The notes under the pieces were generated by a model that was not told the origin of the DNA, searched no databases, and was given only the letters and a program-made list of their open reading frames with translations. Of a stretch of DNA of 8,384 bases, positions 1 to 6,470 are shown one piece after another. Numbering within the stretch: the stretch's first letter is position 1; each line of letters begins with the position of its first letter. Location: NCBI GenBank assembly GCA_945897365.1, contig CAMDFD010000043.1:1-8384 (forward strand). Direction: 5' to 3'. Origin of the DNA: Bordetella parapertussis. GTDB lineage: Bacteria > Pseudomonadota > Gammaproteobacteria > Burkholderiales > Burkholderiaceae_B. The position numbers and the translations under genes are program-made.

Positions 1-792
1 GCCCAGCTGTTTGGCTGCCGTTGTGTCATCTACATTCACGCGACTGTCAGTGAAGGTCGTCGCGCCGCCATCGCGTTTTATGGTGCCGAGGTGCTTCGCG
101 TGCAAGGGAACTACGACGACTCTGTGCACCACGCTGCAGAGCAAGCGGCAGAGCACGGCTGGACCGTCGTCTCTGACACGACTTACGAGGGCTATCGTGA
201 TATTCCGATCGACGTGATGCACGGCTATGGGGTGATGTCACGCGAAATCGTGAAAGAACTCTGTGACAACCCTCCCACACACGTATTGGTTCAAGCCGGT
301 GTCGGCGCGCTCGCGGCTTCGGTCTGTGCCACATTTTGGCAAGCTTGGGGGGCCAAACGCCCGCAGTTCGTCATCATCGAACCCGAACGCGCGGATTGTT
401 TCTTTCAGAGTGGTCAGGTCGGCCATCCTGTTGTGGTCACCGGCGATCTCGACACCGTCATGGCTGGCTTAGCCTGCGGCGAGGTCTCACCCATCGCCTG
501 GGATATTTTGAAAAACGGTATTGACTGCTACGCCACGATCGCAGATGAGTTTGCACTCGAAGGCATGCGTGTCTTTGCCAATCCAATTGGAAACGATCCA
601 AAAATCGTCTCGGGTGAAACAGGCAGCACGGGTCTTGGCTTGATGATGGCAGCTCAAGGCAGTTCCTTGCTCTGGAGCACCCTCGGGCTTAATGCTGATT
701 CACGCGTGTTGTTGATTGGCAGCGAAGGCGACACGGACCCCACGATCTATCAAGAAGTCGTCGGCAAGACCGCGCAAGAAGTACTGGCTTAG
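1..792 (+). CDS. ygeX: 2,3-diaminopropionate ammonia-lyase, 5'-truncated by window edge
   Basis: PLP-dependent fold-type II lyase (EC 4.3.1.15) that converts D- or L-2,3-diaminopropionate to pyruvate and two ammonia in the cytoplasm. The frame is open from base 1, and 263 residues are visible of about 400 usual for the family. Fragment residues 59-66 (DTTYEGYR) match the family's DTxxEGY block, whose Asp I take as equivalent to the catalytic Asp189 of the E. coli enzyme (numbering from memory). Residues 97-104 (VQAGVGAL) form the PLP phosphate loop. MAGLACGE (154-161), NPIGNDP (194-200), SGETGSTG (204-211) and SEGDTD (241-246) are further conserved blocks. The Schiff-base Lys lies in the missing N-terminal third. 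ATG and GTG codons inside the fragment are internal, not starts. It is followed after 15 bases by a zinc amidohydrolase. Family assignment is firm; the in vivo substrate is inferred. Confidence 0.93.
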   Translation, partial: AQLFGCRCVIYIHATVSEGRRAAIAFYGAEVLRVQGNYDDSVHHAAEQAAEHGWTVVSDTTYEGYRDIPIDVMHGYGVMSREIVKELCDNPPTHVLVQAGVGALAASVCATFWQAWGAKRPQFVIIEPERADCFFQSGQVGHPVVVTGDLDTVMAGLACGEVSPIAWDILKNGIDCYATIADEFALEGMRVFANPIGNDPKIVSGETGSTGLGLMMAAQGSSLLWSTLGLNADSRVLLIGSEGDTDPTIYQEVVGKTAQEVLA

Positions 793-807
793 TCGCGCGC
801 GCACATC

Positions 808-2070
808 ATGCACACCTTACACACCTTGCACACTTTGCAGATTAACGGCACACGCCTGTTGGCTCAACTCCAAACACTGGCCGACATTGGTCGCACTGAA
901 ACCAATGCGTGTTGTCGTCTTGCTCTGACGGACGAAGACAAGGCAGGACGAGATCTCGTCGTGGGCTGGATGAAAGAGCTCGGCATGTCCATTTCTGTCG
1001 ATCCCATCGGGAATGTTTTTGGCGTGCGTGCGGGTACGCGACCCGAGCTCGCCCCCATCATGACAGGCTCTCACACCGATACCGTACGTACCGGTGGCGC
1101 TTACGATGGTAACTACGGCGTATTGGCAGGACTTGAAGTCGTCGCCACGCTCAACGAAGCCAAACTCAACACCGAACGCTCAATCGTTGTCGGGATCTTT
1201 ACCAACGAAGAAGGCGCGCGCTTTGCCCCCGACATGTTGGGCTCGCTCGTCTACGTGGGTGGTATGCCGCTCGACGAAGCCTTAGCCATCAAAGCGATTG
1301 ACGGCGCAGTCTTGGGCGAAGAACTCAAACGCATAGGTTATCAAGGTAAAGCACCACTAGGGGTGCACAAGCCCCATGCGTTTGTAGAGCTGCATATCGA
1401 ACAAGGTCCACTGCTTGATGCCGACGGTATCAAAATCGGCGCTGTAGAAAATCTGCAAGGCATCTCTTGGCAAGAACTCACCATCGTCGGTCAATCCAAC
1501 CATGCCGGCACCACACCCATGCGCCTGCGCCACGATGCCGGCTACGCCGCGAGTGCCGTGTCCACCTTTGTACGTGAACTCACACGCAAGATGGGCGGCA
1601 ATCAGGTCGGCACCGTCGGTCATGTCGTACTCACCCCCAACCTCATCAACGTGATCGCCGCGCGTGCCACCATCACCGTTGATTTACGCAATACCGATGA
1701 GCTGTTGTTGCAACAAGCCGAACAAGTATTCAAGGACTTCCTGAAGTCACTCTCTGAGTCTGAGGGCGTCACCATCACCTCGAGACGCCTCGCGCGTTTT
1801 GAACCGGTTGTTTTTGATGCAGCACTGACCGACCGCATTGCGCATCACGCACAGGCCCTAGGGCTCTCGCATCAACGGATGACCTCAGGCGCTGGGCACG
1901 ATGCGCAAATGATGGCGCGCATTTGTCCAACCTCTATGATTTTTGTGCCAAGCGTTGGGGGCATCAGCCACAACCCCGCCGAGCATACCGAACCTCACGA
2001 TCTCATCGCTGGCGCCAATGTCCTGCTCGCCACACTAACCGAACTTGCCACTCAGGAGTCCACCCCATGA
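808..2070 (+). CDS. M20-type Zn/Mn-dependent N-carbamoyl amino acid amidohydrolase (L-carbamoylase / allantoate amidohydrolase / ureidopropionase group)
   Basis: A 420-residue cytoplasmic metal-dependent amidase that removes carbamoyl or ureido groups. It has the M20 dinuclear metal set: His89 in GSHTDTV, Asp100 in GGAYDGNYG, Glu134/Glu135 in NEEGARF, His196 in ELHIEQGP, and His388 in GISHNPAEH. The dimerisation-domain signature SNHAGTTPMRLRHDA (230-244) supplies substrate-contacting His and Arg in this family. The length is typical (about 410-425). The start at 808 is the first ATG after the upstream stop. No good Shine-Dalgarno precedes it, so translation may rely on coupling to the lyase gene 15 bases upstream. 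The family-like sequence begins only near LQINGTRLLAQL (10-21), after a three-copy repeat, so a TTG start a few codons later cannot be excluded. Sequence alone does not separate L-carbamoylase, beta-ureidopropionase and allantoate amidohydrolase. The neighbours favour an N-carbamoyl amino acid. The stop overlaps the next gene. Confidence 0.9.
   Translation: MHTLHTLHTLQINGTRLLAQLQTLADIGRTETNACCRLALTDEDKAGRDLVVGWMKELGMSISVDPIGNVFGVRAGTRPELAPIMTGSHTDTVRTGGAYDGNYGVLAGLEVVATLNEAKLNTERSIVVGIFTNEEGARFAPDMLGSLVYVGGMPLDEALAIKAIDGAVLGEELKRIGYQGKAPLGVHKPHAFVELHIEQGPLLDADGIKIGAVENLQGISWQELTIVGQSNHAGTTPMRLRHDAGYAASAVSTFVRELTRKMGGNQVGTVGHVVLTPNLINVIAARATITVDLRNTDELLLQQAEQVFKDFLKSLSESEGVTITSRRLARFEPVVFDAALTDRIAHHAQALGLSHQRMTSGAGHDAQMMARICPTSMIFVPSVGGISHNPAEHTEPHDLIAGANVLLATLTELATQESTP
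811..837 (+). repeat. Three-copy 9-bp tandem repeat at the amidohydrolase N-terminus
   Basis: Directly after the ATG, a 9-base unit occurs three times in a row (cacacctta, cacaccttg, cacactttg) and encodes THL-type triplets (HTLHTLHTL, residues 2-10). Because the unit is a multiple of three, loss or gain of a copy would keep the frame. It lies outside the conserved domain. Confidence 0.8.
2054..2058 (+). promoter_or_regulatory. Shine-Dalgarno AGGAG for the D-carbamoylase
   Basis: AGGAG sits 8 bases before the ATG at 2067, inside the last codons of the upstream amidohydrolase. It fixes the start at 2067 rather than at earlier in-frame codons inside the upstream gene. With the ATGA overlap it indicates translational coupling of the two hydrolases. 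Confidence 0.85.
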
Positions 2071-3002
2071 CCCGTATCATCACCGTCGGCGCTGCTCAAC
2101 TCGGTCCCATCCAACGCGCCCACTCACGCAAAGACGTCGTCGCGCGCCTGATCACACTGCTCGAACAGGGTGCGCGCCACGGTTGCGATCTCGTGGTGTT
2201 TCCAGAACTCGCACTGACGACCTTTTTCCCGCGCTGGTATATGGAATCGCAAGCCGAGCTTGATGCGTTCTTTGAAGCGCAGATGCCCGGTCCCGAAACA
2301 CAGGCTCTGTTTGATGTCGCGCGCAAACTTAAGGTCGGCTTTTATCTCGGCTATGCGGAACTCACCGAGGAGGACGGTCGCACAAGACGTTTCAATACGT
2401 CGATCCTGGTCGACCAAACGGGCAGTATCGTCGGCAAATACCGCAAAATCCATTTACCTGGTCACGCCGAGCACGAACCCTGGCGACAGTTTCAACACCT
2501 CGAAAAACGCTATTTCGAAACAGGCAATCTCGGTTTTCCTGTGTTTCGCGCCTTTGGCGGCATTATTGGTATGGCGATCTGCAACGATCGCCGCTGGCCC
2601 GAAACATACCGCGTGATGGGTCTGCAAGGTGTCGAGATGATTTTGATCGGCTACAACACACCTGTCCACAATCCTCCTGCTCCCGAGCACGACAACCTCT
2701 CGCATTTTCACAACGAGCTTGTGATGCAGGCTGGCGCCTATCAAAATGCTTCCTGGATTATTGGTGTCGGTAAAGGCGGCTGCGAAGAAGGCGTGAATCA
2801 AATCTGCAACTCCATCATCGTCGCCCCCTCGGGCGAGATTGTCGGCGCCTGCAGCACGCTTGGCGACGAGTTGGCGATCGCGCGCTGCGATCTGGACCTG
2901 ACCTTATCGTATAAAAACTCAGTGTTTAATTTTGCCAAGCACAGAGAACCCCACGCGTACGGCATGATCGTTGAGCGCAAAGGCGCGATCATTGAAGTGT
3001 AA
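2067..3002 (+). CDS. N-carbamoyl-D-amino acid hydrolase (D-carbamoylase, nitrilase superfamily)
   Basis: A 311-residue cytoplasmic carbon-nitrogen hydrolase (EC 3.5.1.77 type) that cleaves N-carbamoyl-D-amino acids to the D-amino acid, CO2 and ammonia. The nitrilase triad is intact: Glu47 in VVFPELALTTFFPRW, Lys127 in GKYRKIHLPGH, and Cys172 in ICNDRRWPE. These positions equal those I recall for the Agrobacterium enzyme, as does the overall length (about 304). Other matching blocks are RRFNTSILVD (107-116), FQHLEKRYFE (142-151), and the two Arg after Cys172 (175-176), which bind the substrate carboxylate in the family. The start is chosen from the AGGAG motif and the conserved MTR N-terminus; an open frame upstream to 1923 is only read-through of another frame. 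Its ATG overlaps the stop of the M20 amidohydrolase. That family usually acts on L or achiral substrates, so the pair may cover both configurations. Confidence 0.94.
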   Translation: MTRIITVGAAQLGPIQRAHSRKDVVARLITLLEQGARHGCDLVVFPELALTTFFPRWYMESQAELDAFFEAQMPGPETQALFDVARKLKVGFYLGYAELTEEDGRTRRFNTSILVDQTGSIVGKYRKIHLPGHAEHEPWRQFQHLEKRYFETGNLGFPVFRAFGGIIGMAICNDRRWPETYRVMGLQGVEMILIGYNTPVHNPPAPEHDNLSHFHNELVMQAGAYQNASWIIGVGKGGCEEGVNQICNSIIVAPSGEIVGACSTLGDELAIARCDLDLTLSYKNSVFNFAKHREPHAYGMIVERKGAIIEV

Positions 3003-3026
3003 AGAAACACAAGGTTAAATTTTTTG

Positions 3027-4241
3027 ATGTTCAATACTGGCGCACTGCGCCACCGTAATTTTCGGATGCTCTGGTTCGCGACGTTGCTGTCTTCGACAGC
3101 GCGTTGGGCTGATCTTGTCGTCGTAGGTTGGCTTACGCTTGTGCTAACGGACTCTGCCTTGATGGTCGGCATCGTCACAGGCTGCAAGATGGCCGGCTAT
3201 CTGCTCGCCCCCCTGATGGGCGTGCTGGCTGACCGCATGGATCGACGCAAGCTCTTGATCATGGCCTCGCTCATTAGCAGTGGCGTGACGCTCACCATGC
3301 TCGTGCTTTTGCTGACCGATACTTTAAAGGTCGGCCATCTCATTGTTCTCGCGCTCATCAGCAGCCTCACGTGGGCACTCGATCATCCTACACGCCAAGC
3401 ATTTATCCCCGATCTTGTCGGCAAAGACGACCTCACCAACGCCGTGGCGATGAATGCTGTTGCCACAGAAATGACCGTAGTGATCGGCCCCGCCTTTGGG
3501 GGTCTACTCATCCCCGCTTTTGGGATGAGCGGTGCCTATGCCCTGATCGCTCTGATCTATCTCTTGGATCTGGGTGCGCTGTTGCGTCTTAAAAATGCCA
3601 AATATCCAATCGAGCAAGCACCACCGCGCAAACACGAACCTCCTCTAAAAAGTCTGGTCGCAGGCTTTCATTATGCGTGGAGCCATCAAACGGTCTTTGT
3701 GCTGCTGCTGATTGCGTTCATGCTGAATTTTTTTGTGGCACCCTATCGATACTCATTTCTACCGCTCTTTTCTCGCTATGTGTTGGATGCCGGCCCAACG
3801 GGCTATGGCATGCTCACCGCTACGGCAGGACTCGGTGCCTTAACAGCAGGATTGCTCGTCGTCTCGCTGGGTAACTTCAAACGTCGTGGTTTGTTTGTGG
3901 TCATAGGCGGTTTGCTCTGGCCCGCCAGTCTTTTTTTATTTTCAATATCAGACTCCTATTACCTGTCGCTCGGCATCGTGTTTTTTGCAGGCCTCGCCCA
4001 AGCCATCACCTGGACGTTGATCGCGACTTTAATCTTGAGCAACACTGCTCCTGAGATGCGCGGTCGTGTCATGGGTCTACGCACCGGCGTCGTCATTAGT
4101 CTGCCTTTCGGCAACCTCTTCGCCGGCGCCGTCGCAGAAAGCTTCGGCGTCCAGATTGCCCTCGGTGCCTACGGAATCTGCGCCGCTGCGCTGATGCTGC
4201 TGATTATTCTAAAAGTGCCTGCTTTGAGGAAATTGCAGTAA
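3027..4241 (+). CDS. Major facilitator superfamily transporter, MFS_3 / EntS-like
   Basis: A 404-residue inner-membrane transporter with a hydrophobic profile that fits about 12 transmembrane helices, split by a hydrophilic central loop around 188-210 (KYPIEQAPPRKHEPP). The MFS motif A appears as GVLADRMDRRK (65-75). DHPTRQAFIPDLV (119-131) and PEMRGRVMGL (342-351) are typical of the MFS_3 branch, which includes the enterobactin exporter EntS and many presumed exporters. A TTG directly before the ATG is also in frame, but ATG at 3027 is preferred. The ribosome site is weak (AAGG at 3011-3014). It lies 24 bases after the D-carbamoylase in the same direction, so probably in the same operon. It could export a diamino acid or other intermediate, or import substrate; sequence alone does not decide direction or cargo. 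Confidence 0.88.
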   Translation: MFNTGALRHRNFRMLWFATLLSSTARWADLVVVGWLTLVLTDSALMVGIVTGCKMAGYLLAPLMGVLADRMDRRKLLIMASLISSGVTLTMLVLLLTDTLKVGHLIVLALISSLTWALDHPTRQAFIPDLVGKDDLTNAVAMNAVATEMTVVIGPAFGGLLIPAFGMSGAYALIALIYLLDLGALLRLKNAKYPIEQAPPRKHEPPLKSLVAGFHYAWSHQTVFVLLLIAFMLNFFVAPYRYSFLPLFSRYVLDAGPTGYGMLTATAGLGALTAGLLVVSLGNFKRRGLFVVIGGLLWPASLFLFSISDSYYLSLGIVFFAGLAQAITWTLIATLILSNTAPEMRGRVMGLRTGVVISLPFGNLFAGAVAESFGVQIALGAYGICAAALMLLIILKVPALRKLQ

Positions 4242-4280
4242 AGTTTAAGAAAATTGATTATTAACAAGGTAACTAAAAAA

Positions 4281-5258
4281 ATGAAGTCATATTGGATGCA
4301 AACCGTTGGTAACAAGACCGTGCTGGAGATGCGTGACATTGAGCGCCCCACCCCGGCCCCGACACAGGTTCTGGTGCGACTGCACGCAGCCAGCCTCAAT
4401 CGCGGTGAGTTCGTGATCGGTCATGGCCTGCACAAAGGTGGTCAAGCCAGCGCCATCGGTATGGAAGGCGCTGGTGTCATCGAGGTCCTTGGCTCAGCGG
4501 TCAAAGGCCTCAAGGTCGGTGATAAAGTCATGGGCCGATGCCGGGGCGCCTTTGCTGAGTATGCAGCCATGGATGCAGTCGAAACCATGCCTATTCCAGC
4601 GACACTGAGCTTTGAGCAAGCCGCAAGCGTTCCGCTCACTTTTCTCGTTGTCCACGATATGCTGTCACTGCAGGGCAAAATTCAGCCCAACGAATGGCTC
4701 CTGATTCACGGCGTTTCCTCAGGTGTGGGTGTTGCCGCATTGCAAATGGGCAAGGCCATGGGCGCCAAGGTCATCGGCACCTCAGGTTCGTCAGAAAAAC
4801 TCGCACGACTCAAAGAGTTTGGTCTGGATGTCCCCCTCTGTCTGCGTGGCTCAGGGTTCGAAGAAACCGTGATGAAAGTCACCGACGGCAAAGGTGCAAA
4901 CCTAGTCGTTGATACTGTCGGTGGCTCGGTCTTTGCTGAAAGCATCCGCTGCATGGCCTTTGAAGCTCGTTTTGCCATGGTCGGTTATGTAGATGGTGTG
5001 CTGTCTGCCGAACTTGATTTACTCGCACTGCATTCCAAGCGACTCAGATTGTTCGGTGTATCGAACAAACTCCGCTCACCCGCGCAACGCGCAGAATTCC
5101 TGCCTGAGTTTAAAGCTGAGGTGATTCCCGCCATCGCGGATGGCCGCATCAAGCCGCTCGTCGATCAAGCGTTTGCCTTTGATCAGCTCGAACAAGCCAA
5201 AGAAATGATGGAAACAAACAAGCATGTTGGCAAAATCGTGCTTCGCATGCCTGTTTAA
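4281..5258 (+). CDS. Zinc-free MDR-family NADPH:quinone oxidoreductase / alcohol dehydrogenase-like protein
   Basis: A 325-residue medium-chain dehydrogenase/reductase, the usual length for quinone oxidoreductases. The N-terminal GroES-like domain has SLNRGEF (38-44), where zinc alcohol dehydrogenases carry a catalytic Cys, and GMEGAGVIEVLG (60-71). The four-Cys structural zinc cluster is absent, so this belongs to the zinc-independent QOR group. The Rossmann domain shows the nucleotide-binding stretch HGVSSGVGVAAL (143-154), and SGSSEK (168-173) suits binding of the NADPH 2'-phosphate. The start is the ATG at 4281, with AAGG at 4266-4269 upstream; an earlier in-frame TTG lacks support. It follows the transporter by 39 AT-rich bases and probably ends the operon. 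The substrate is unknown; it may reduce quinones or unsaturated aldehydes or ketones, and its link to carbamoyl amino acid breakdown is not evident. Confidence 0.88.
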   Translation: MKSYWMQTVGNKTVLEMRDIERPTPAPTQVLVRLHAASLNRGEFVIGHGLHKGGQASAIGMEGAGVIEVLGSAVKGLKVGDKVMGRCRGAFAEYAAMDAVETMPIPATLSFEQAASVPLTFLVVHDMLSLQGKIQPNEWLLIHGVSSGVGVAALQMGKAMGAKVIGTSGSSEKLARLKEFGLDVPLCLRGSGFEETVMKVTDGKGANLVVDTVGGSVFAESIRCMAFEARFAMVGYVDGVLSAELDLLALHSKRLRLFGVSNKLRSPAQRAEFLPEFKAEVIPAIADGRIKPLVDQAFAFDQLEQAKEMMETNKHVGKIVLRMPV

Positions 5259-5275
5259 TGCTCGATAAAAGTCTC

Positions 5276-5319
5276 CACGCTCGTTGACTTAAGTGCAGTA
5301 AAGGCTTACAACGAGCGTG
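5276..5319. repeat. Perfect 11-bp inverted repeat, operator-like
   Basis: The arm CACGCTCGTTG (5276-5286) is exactly matched by its reverse complement CAACGAGCGTG (5309-5319), with 22 bases between. Arm starts are 33 bases apart, close to three turns of DNA, so both arms would face the same side. No T-run follows on the + strand, which argues against a simple intrinsic terminator for the upstream gene. It sits in the 110-base gap (5259-5368) before the lipoprotein hydrolase and overlaps the candidate promoter, so a regulator-binding site is the favoured reading. An mRNA 3'-end hairpin for the upstream operon is the alternative. Confidence 0.7.
5284..5312 (+). promoter_or_regulatory. Candidate sigma-70 promoter for the hydrolase and binding-protein pair
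   Basis: TTGACT (5284-5289) matches 5 of 6 bases of the -35 consensus, and TACAAC (5307-5312) matches 4 of 6 of the -10, with a 17-base spacer. Transcription would start near 5319, leaving a leader of about 50 bases before the ATG at 5369. The -35 shares TTG with the left arm of the inverted repeat and the -10 shares CAAC with the right arm. This is prediction only. Confidence 0.5.
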
Positions 5320-5359
5320 ACACCATCGGCATGAGACCGAGGGGCAACATATCCAAGTT

Positions 5360-5364
5360 GGAGA
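5360..5364 (+). promoter_or_regulatory. Shine-Dalgarno GGAGA for the lipoprotein hydrolase
   Basis: GGAGA lies only 4 bases before the ATG at 5369. The spacing is short, but it is the only purine-rich site near the start, and that start gives a complete lipoprotein signal peptide. Confidence 0.6.
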
Positions 5365-5368
5365 CATC

Positions 5369-6463
5369 ATGCATTTTCAATTTATCCGTCAAATTCCTCG
5401 ATTTTTGGCCGGCACTCTGTGTGGCTTAGCACTTCTCATCATTTCTGGCTGTGCGACACACGAAGGATCCTACGGTCCGAAAATCTCTGTCGCAGCAAAC
5501 GAACAAATCATCACTGAAGAATTTATGGTCCCGAGCGGCGACCCTGGCATCAATCTATACGTCCGTAATAAACGATTGAAATCCACGACTCAATTCAACA
5601 AAGATAACGTCGTACTGTTCGTTCATGGCGCAACCTACCCCTCTGAAACTGGCTTCGATCTTCGTCTAGATGGCCTATCTTGGATGGATGTGATGGCACA
5701 GCAAGGGTATGACGTATACATGGTCGATATCCGCGGCTATGGCAAGTCCACCCGCCCAGCAATCATGGATCAGCCTGCCTCACAAAATAAACCTTTTGCA
5801 GACTCAGATACAGCCGCGCGGGATTACGCCGCGGCAGCAGATTGGATTCGCAATCGGCGCTCAATCGAGAAACTCAATGTCATAGGTCACTCATGGGGAA
5901 CAGTCATCACAGCCCTTTATACGACACGTCATGCCGACAAAGTTGAACGATTAGTTCTCTTTGCACCAGTGTGGATTCGCAAAACAGCTTCATTGACAGA
6001 TTCAGGAGGTGCTTTAGGTGCTTACCGCACAGTCACCATCGATGCCGCCCGCAAACGTAAAGCGACAGGACTCAAGCCTGGTCAAAATCCTCAGCCACAA
6101 GCCTGGTTTGAAGCGTGGGCAAAAGAAACATTTGAAAGTGATCCAGTTGGCAAAAATGCTAATCCGAAATTTGTGAGAGCGCCTAACGGGAGTGTTCAAG
6201 ATAGTCGTTTATTCTGGAGTGCTGGAAAGGCCGTATACGATCCTGAACGCATCACTGTTCCAACCTTACTTATCCTTGGCGAATGGGATGCAGACACGCC
6301 ACCTTACATGGCAGAAACTCTGTTTCCTCTGCTCACAAAATCAAAGAATAAAAAACTCGTGATTTTAGGGGAAGGCACGCATGGAATCATGAACGAAATC
6401 GAACGCTTCAGTTTGTTTAATGAAGTAGATCGTTTTTACAAAGACAGCCGTTCTTCAAAGTGA
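5369..6463 (+). CDS. Lipoprotein alpha/beta-hydrolase
   Basis: A 364-residue protein with a lipoprotein signal peptide: Arg7 and Arg11, a hydrophobic core (FLAGTLCGLALLI) and lipobox ISGC with Cys28. Residue +2 is Ala, not the Asp that retains lipoproteins in the inner membrane, so an outer-membrane anchor is likely. The mature part is an alpha/beta-hydrolase: oxyanion region FVHGATY (84-90), strand and turn MVDIRGYGKS (118-127), nucleophile elbow GHSWGT with Ser175, acid Asp307 in LGEWDADTP, and His338 in GEGTHG. The region around 205-290 would form the cap. The triad is complete, so an active esterase, lipase, amidase or lactonase is expected, but the substrate cannot be read from the sequence. 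A Bug-type binding protein follows after 7 bases, which suggests the hydrolysis product is taken up. The gene is more AT-rich than the upstream operon. Confidence 0.88.
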   Translation: MHFQFIRQIPRFLAGTLCGLALLIISGCATHEGSYGPKISVAANEQIITEEFMVPSGDPGINLYVRNKRLKSTTQFNKDNVVLFVHGATYPSETGFDLRLDGLSWMDVMAQQGYDVYMVDIRGYGKSTRPAIMDQPASQNKPFADSDTAARDYAAAADWIRNRRSIEKLNVIGHSWGTVITALYTTRHADKVERLVLFAPVWIRKTASLTDSGGALGAYRTVTIDAARKRKATGLKPGQNPQPQAWFEAWAKETFESDPVGKNANPKFVRAPNGSVQDSRLFWSAGKAVYDPERITVPTLLILGEWDADTPPYMAETLFPLLTKSKNKKLVILGEGTHGIMNEIERFSLFNEVDRFYKDSRSSK

Positions 6464-6466
6464 GGA
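6462..6466 (+). promoter_or_regulatory. Shine-Dalgarno GAGGA for the Bug-type binding protein
   Basis: GAGGA overlaps the TGA stop of the hydrolase and lies 4 bases before the ATG at 6471. This arrangement points to translational coupling and a two-gene operon. Confidence 0.75.
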
Positions 6467-6470
6467 AAAA

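Noticed and set aside
793..807. CG-alternating run between the lyase and amidohydrolase as a special element
   Set aside because: It is only a 15-base gap with a short cgcgcgcg stretch; no paired arm or motif supports a function.
1923..2066. Upstream in-frame extension of the D-carbamoylase
   Set aside because: The extension is out of frame with the amidohydrolase it overlaps, and the family N-terminus plus AGGAG place the start at 2067.
2798..3187. Antisense open frame of 129 codons across the D-carbamoylase end and transporter start
   Set aside because: It is opposite two well-supported genes, has no recognisable domain, and no start signals. It is a shadow of coding sequence.
5276..5319. 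Inverted repeat as a standard Rho-independent terminator
   Set aside because: No T-run follows the right arm on the + strand, and no gene runs into it from the - strand side.
5331..5429. Short + strand ORF of 32 codons starting in the hydrolase leader and overlapping its start
   Set aside because: No ribosome site, no attenuator-like codon run, and it overlaps the hydrolase start in another frame. Most likely chance.
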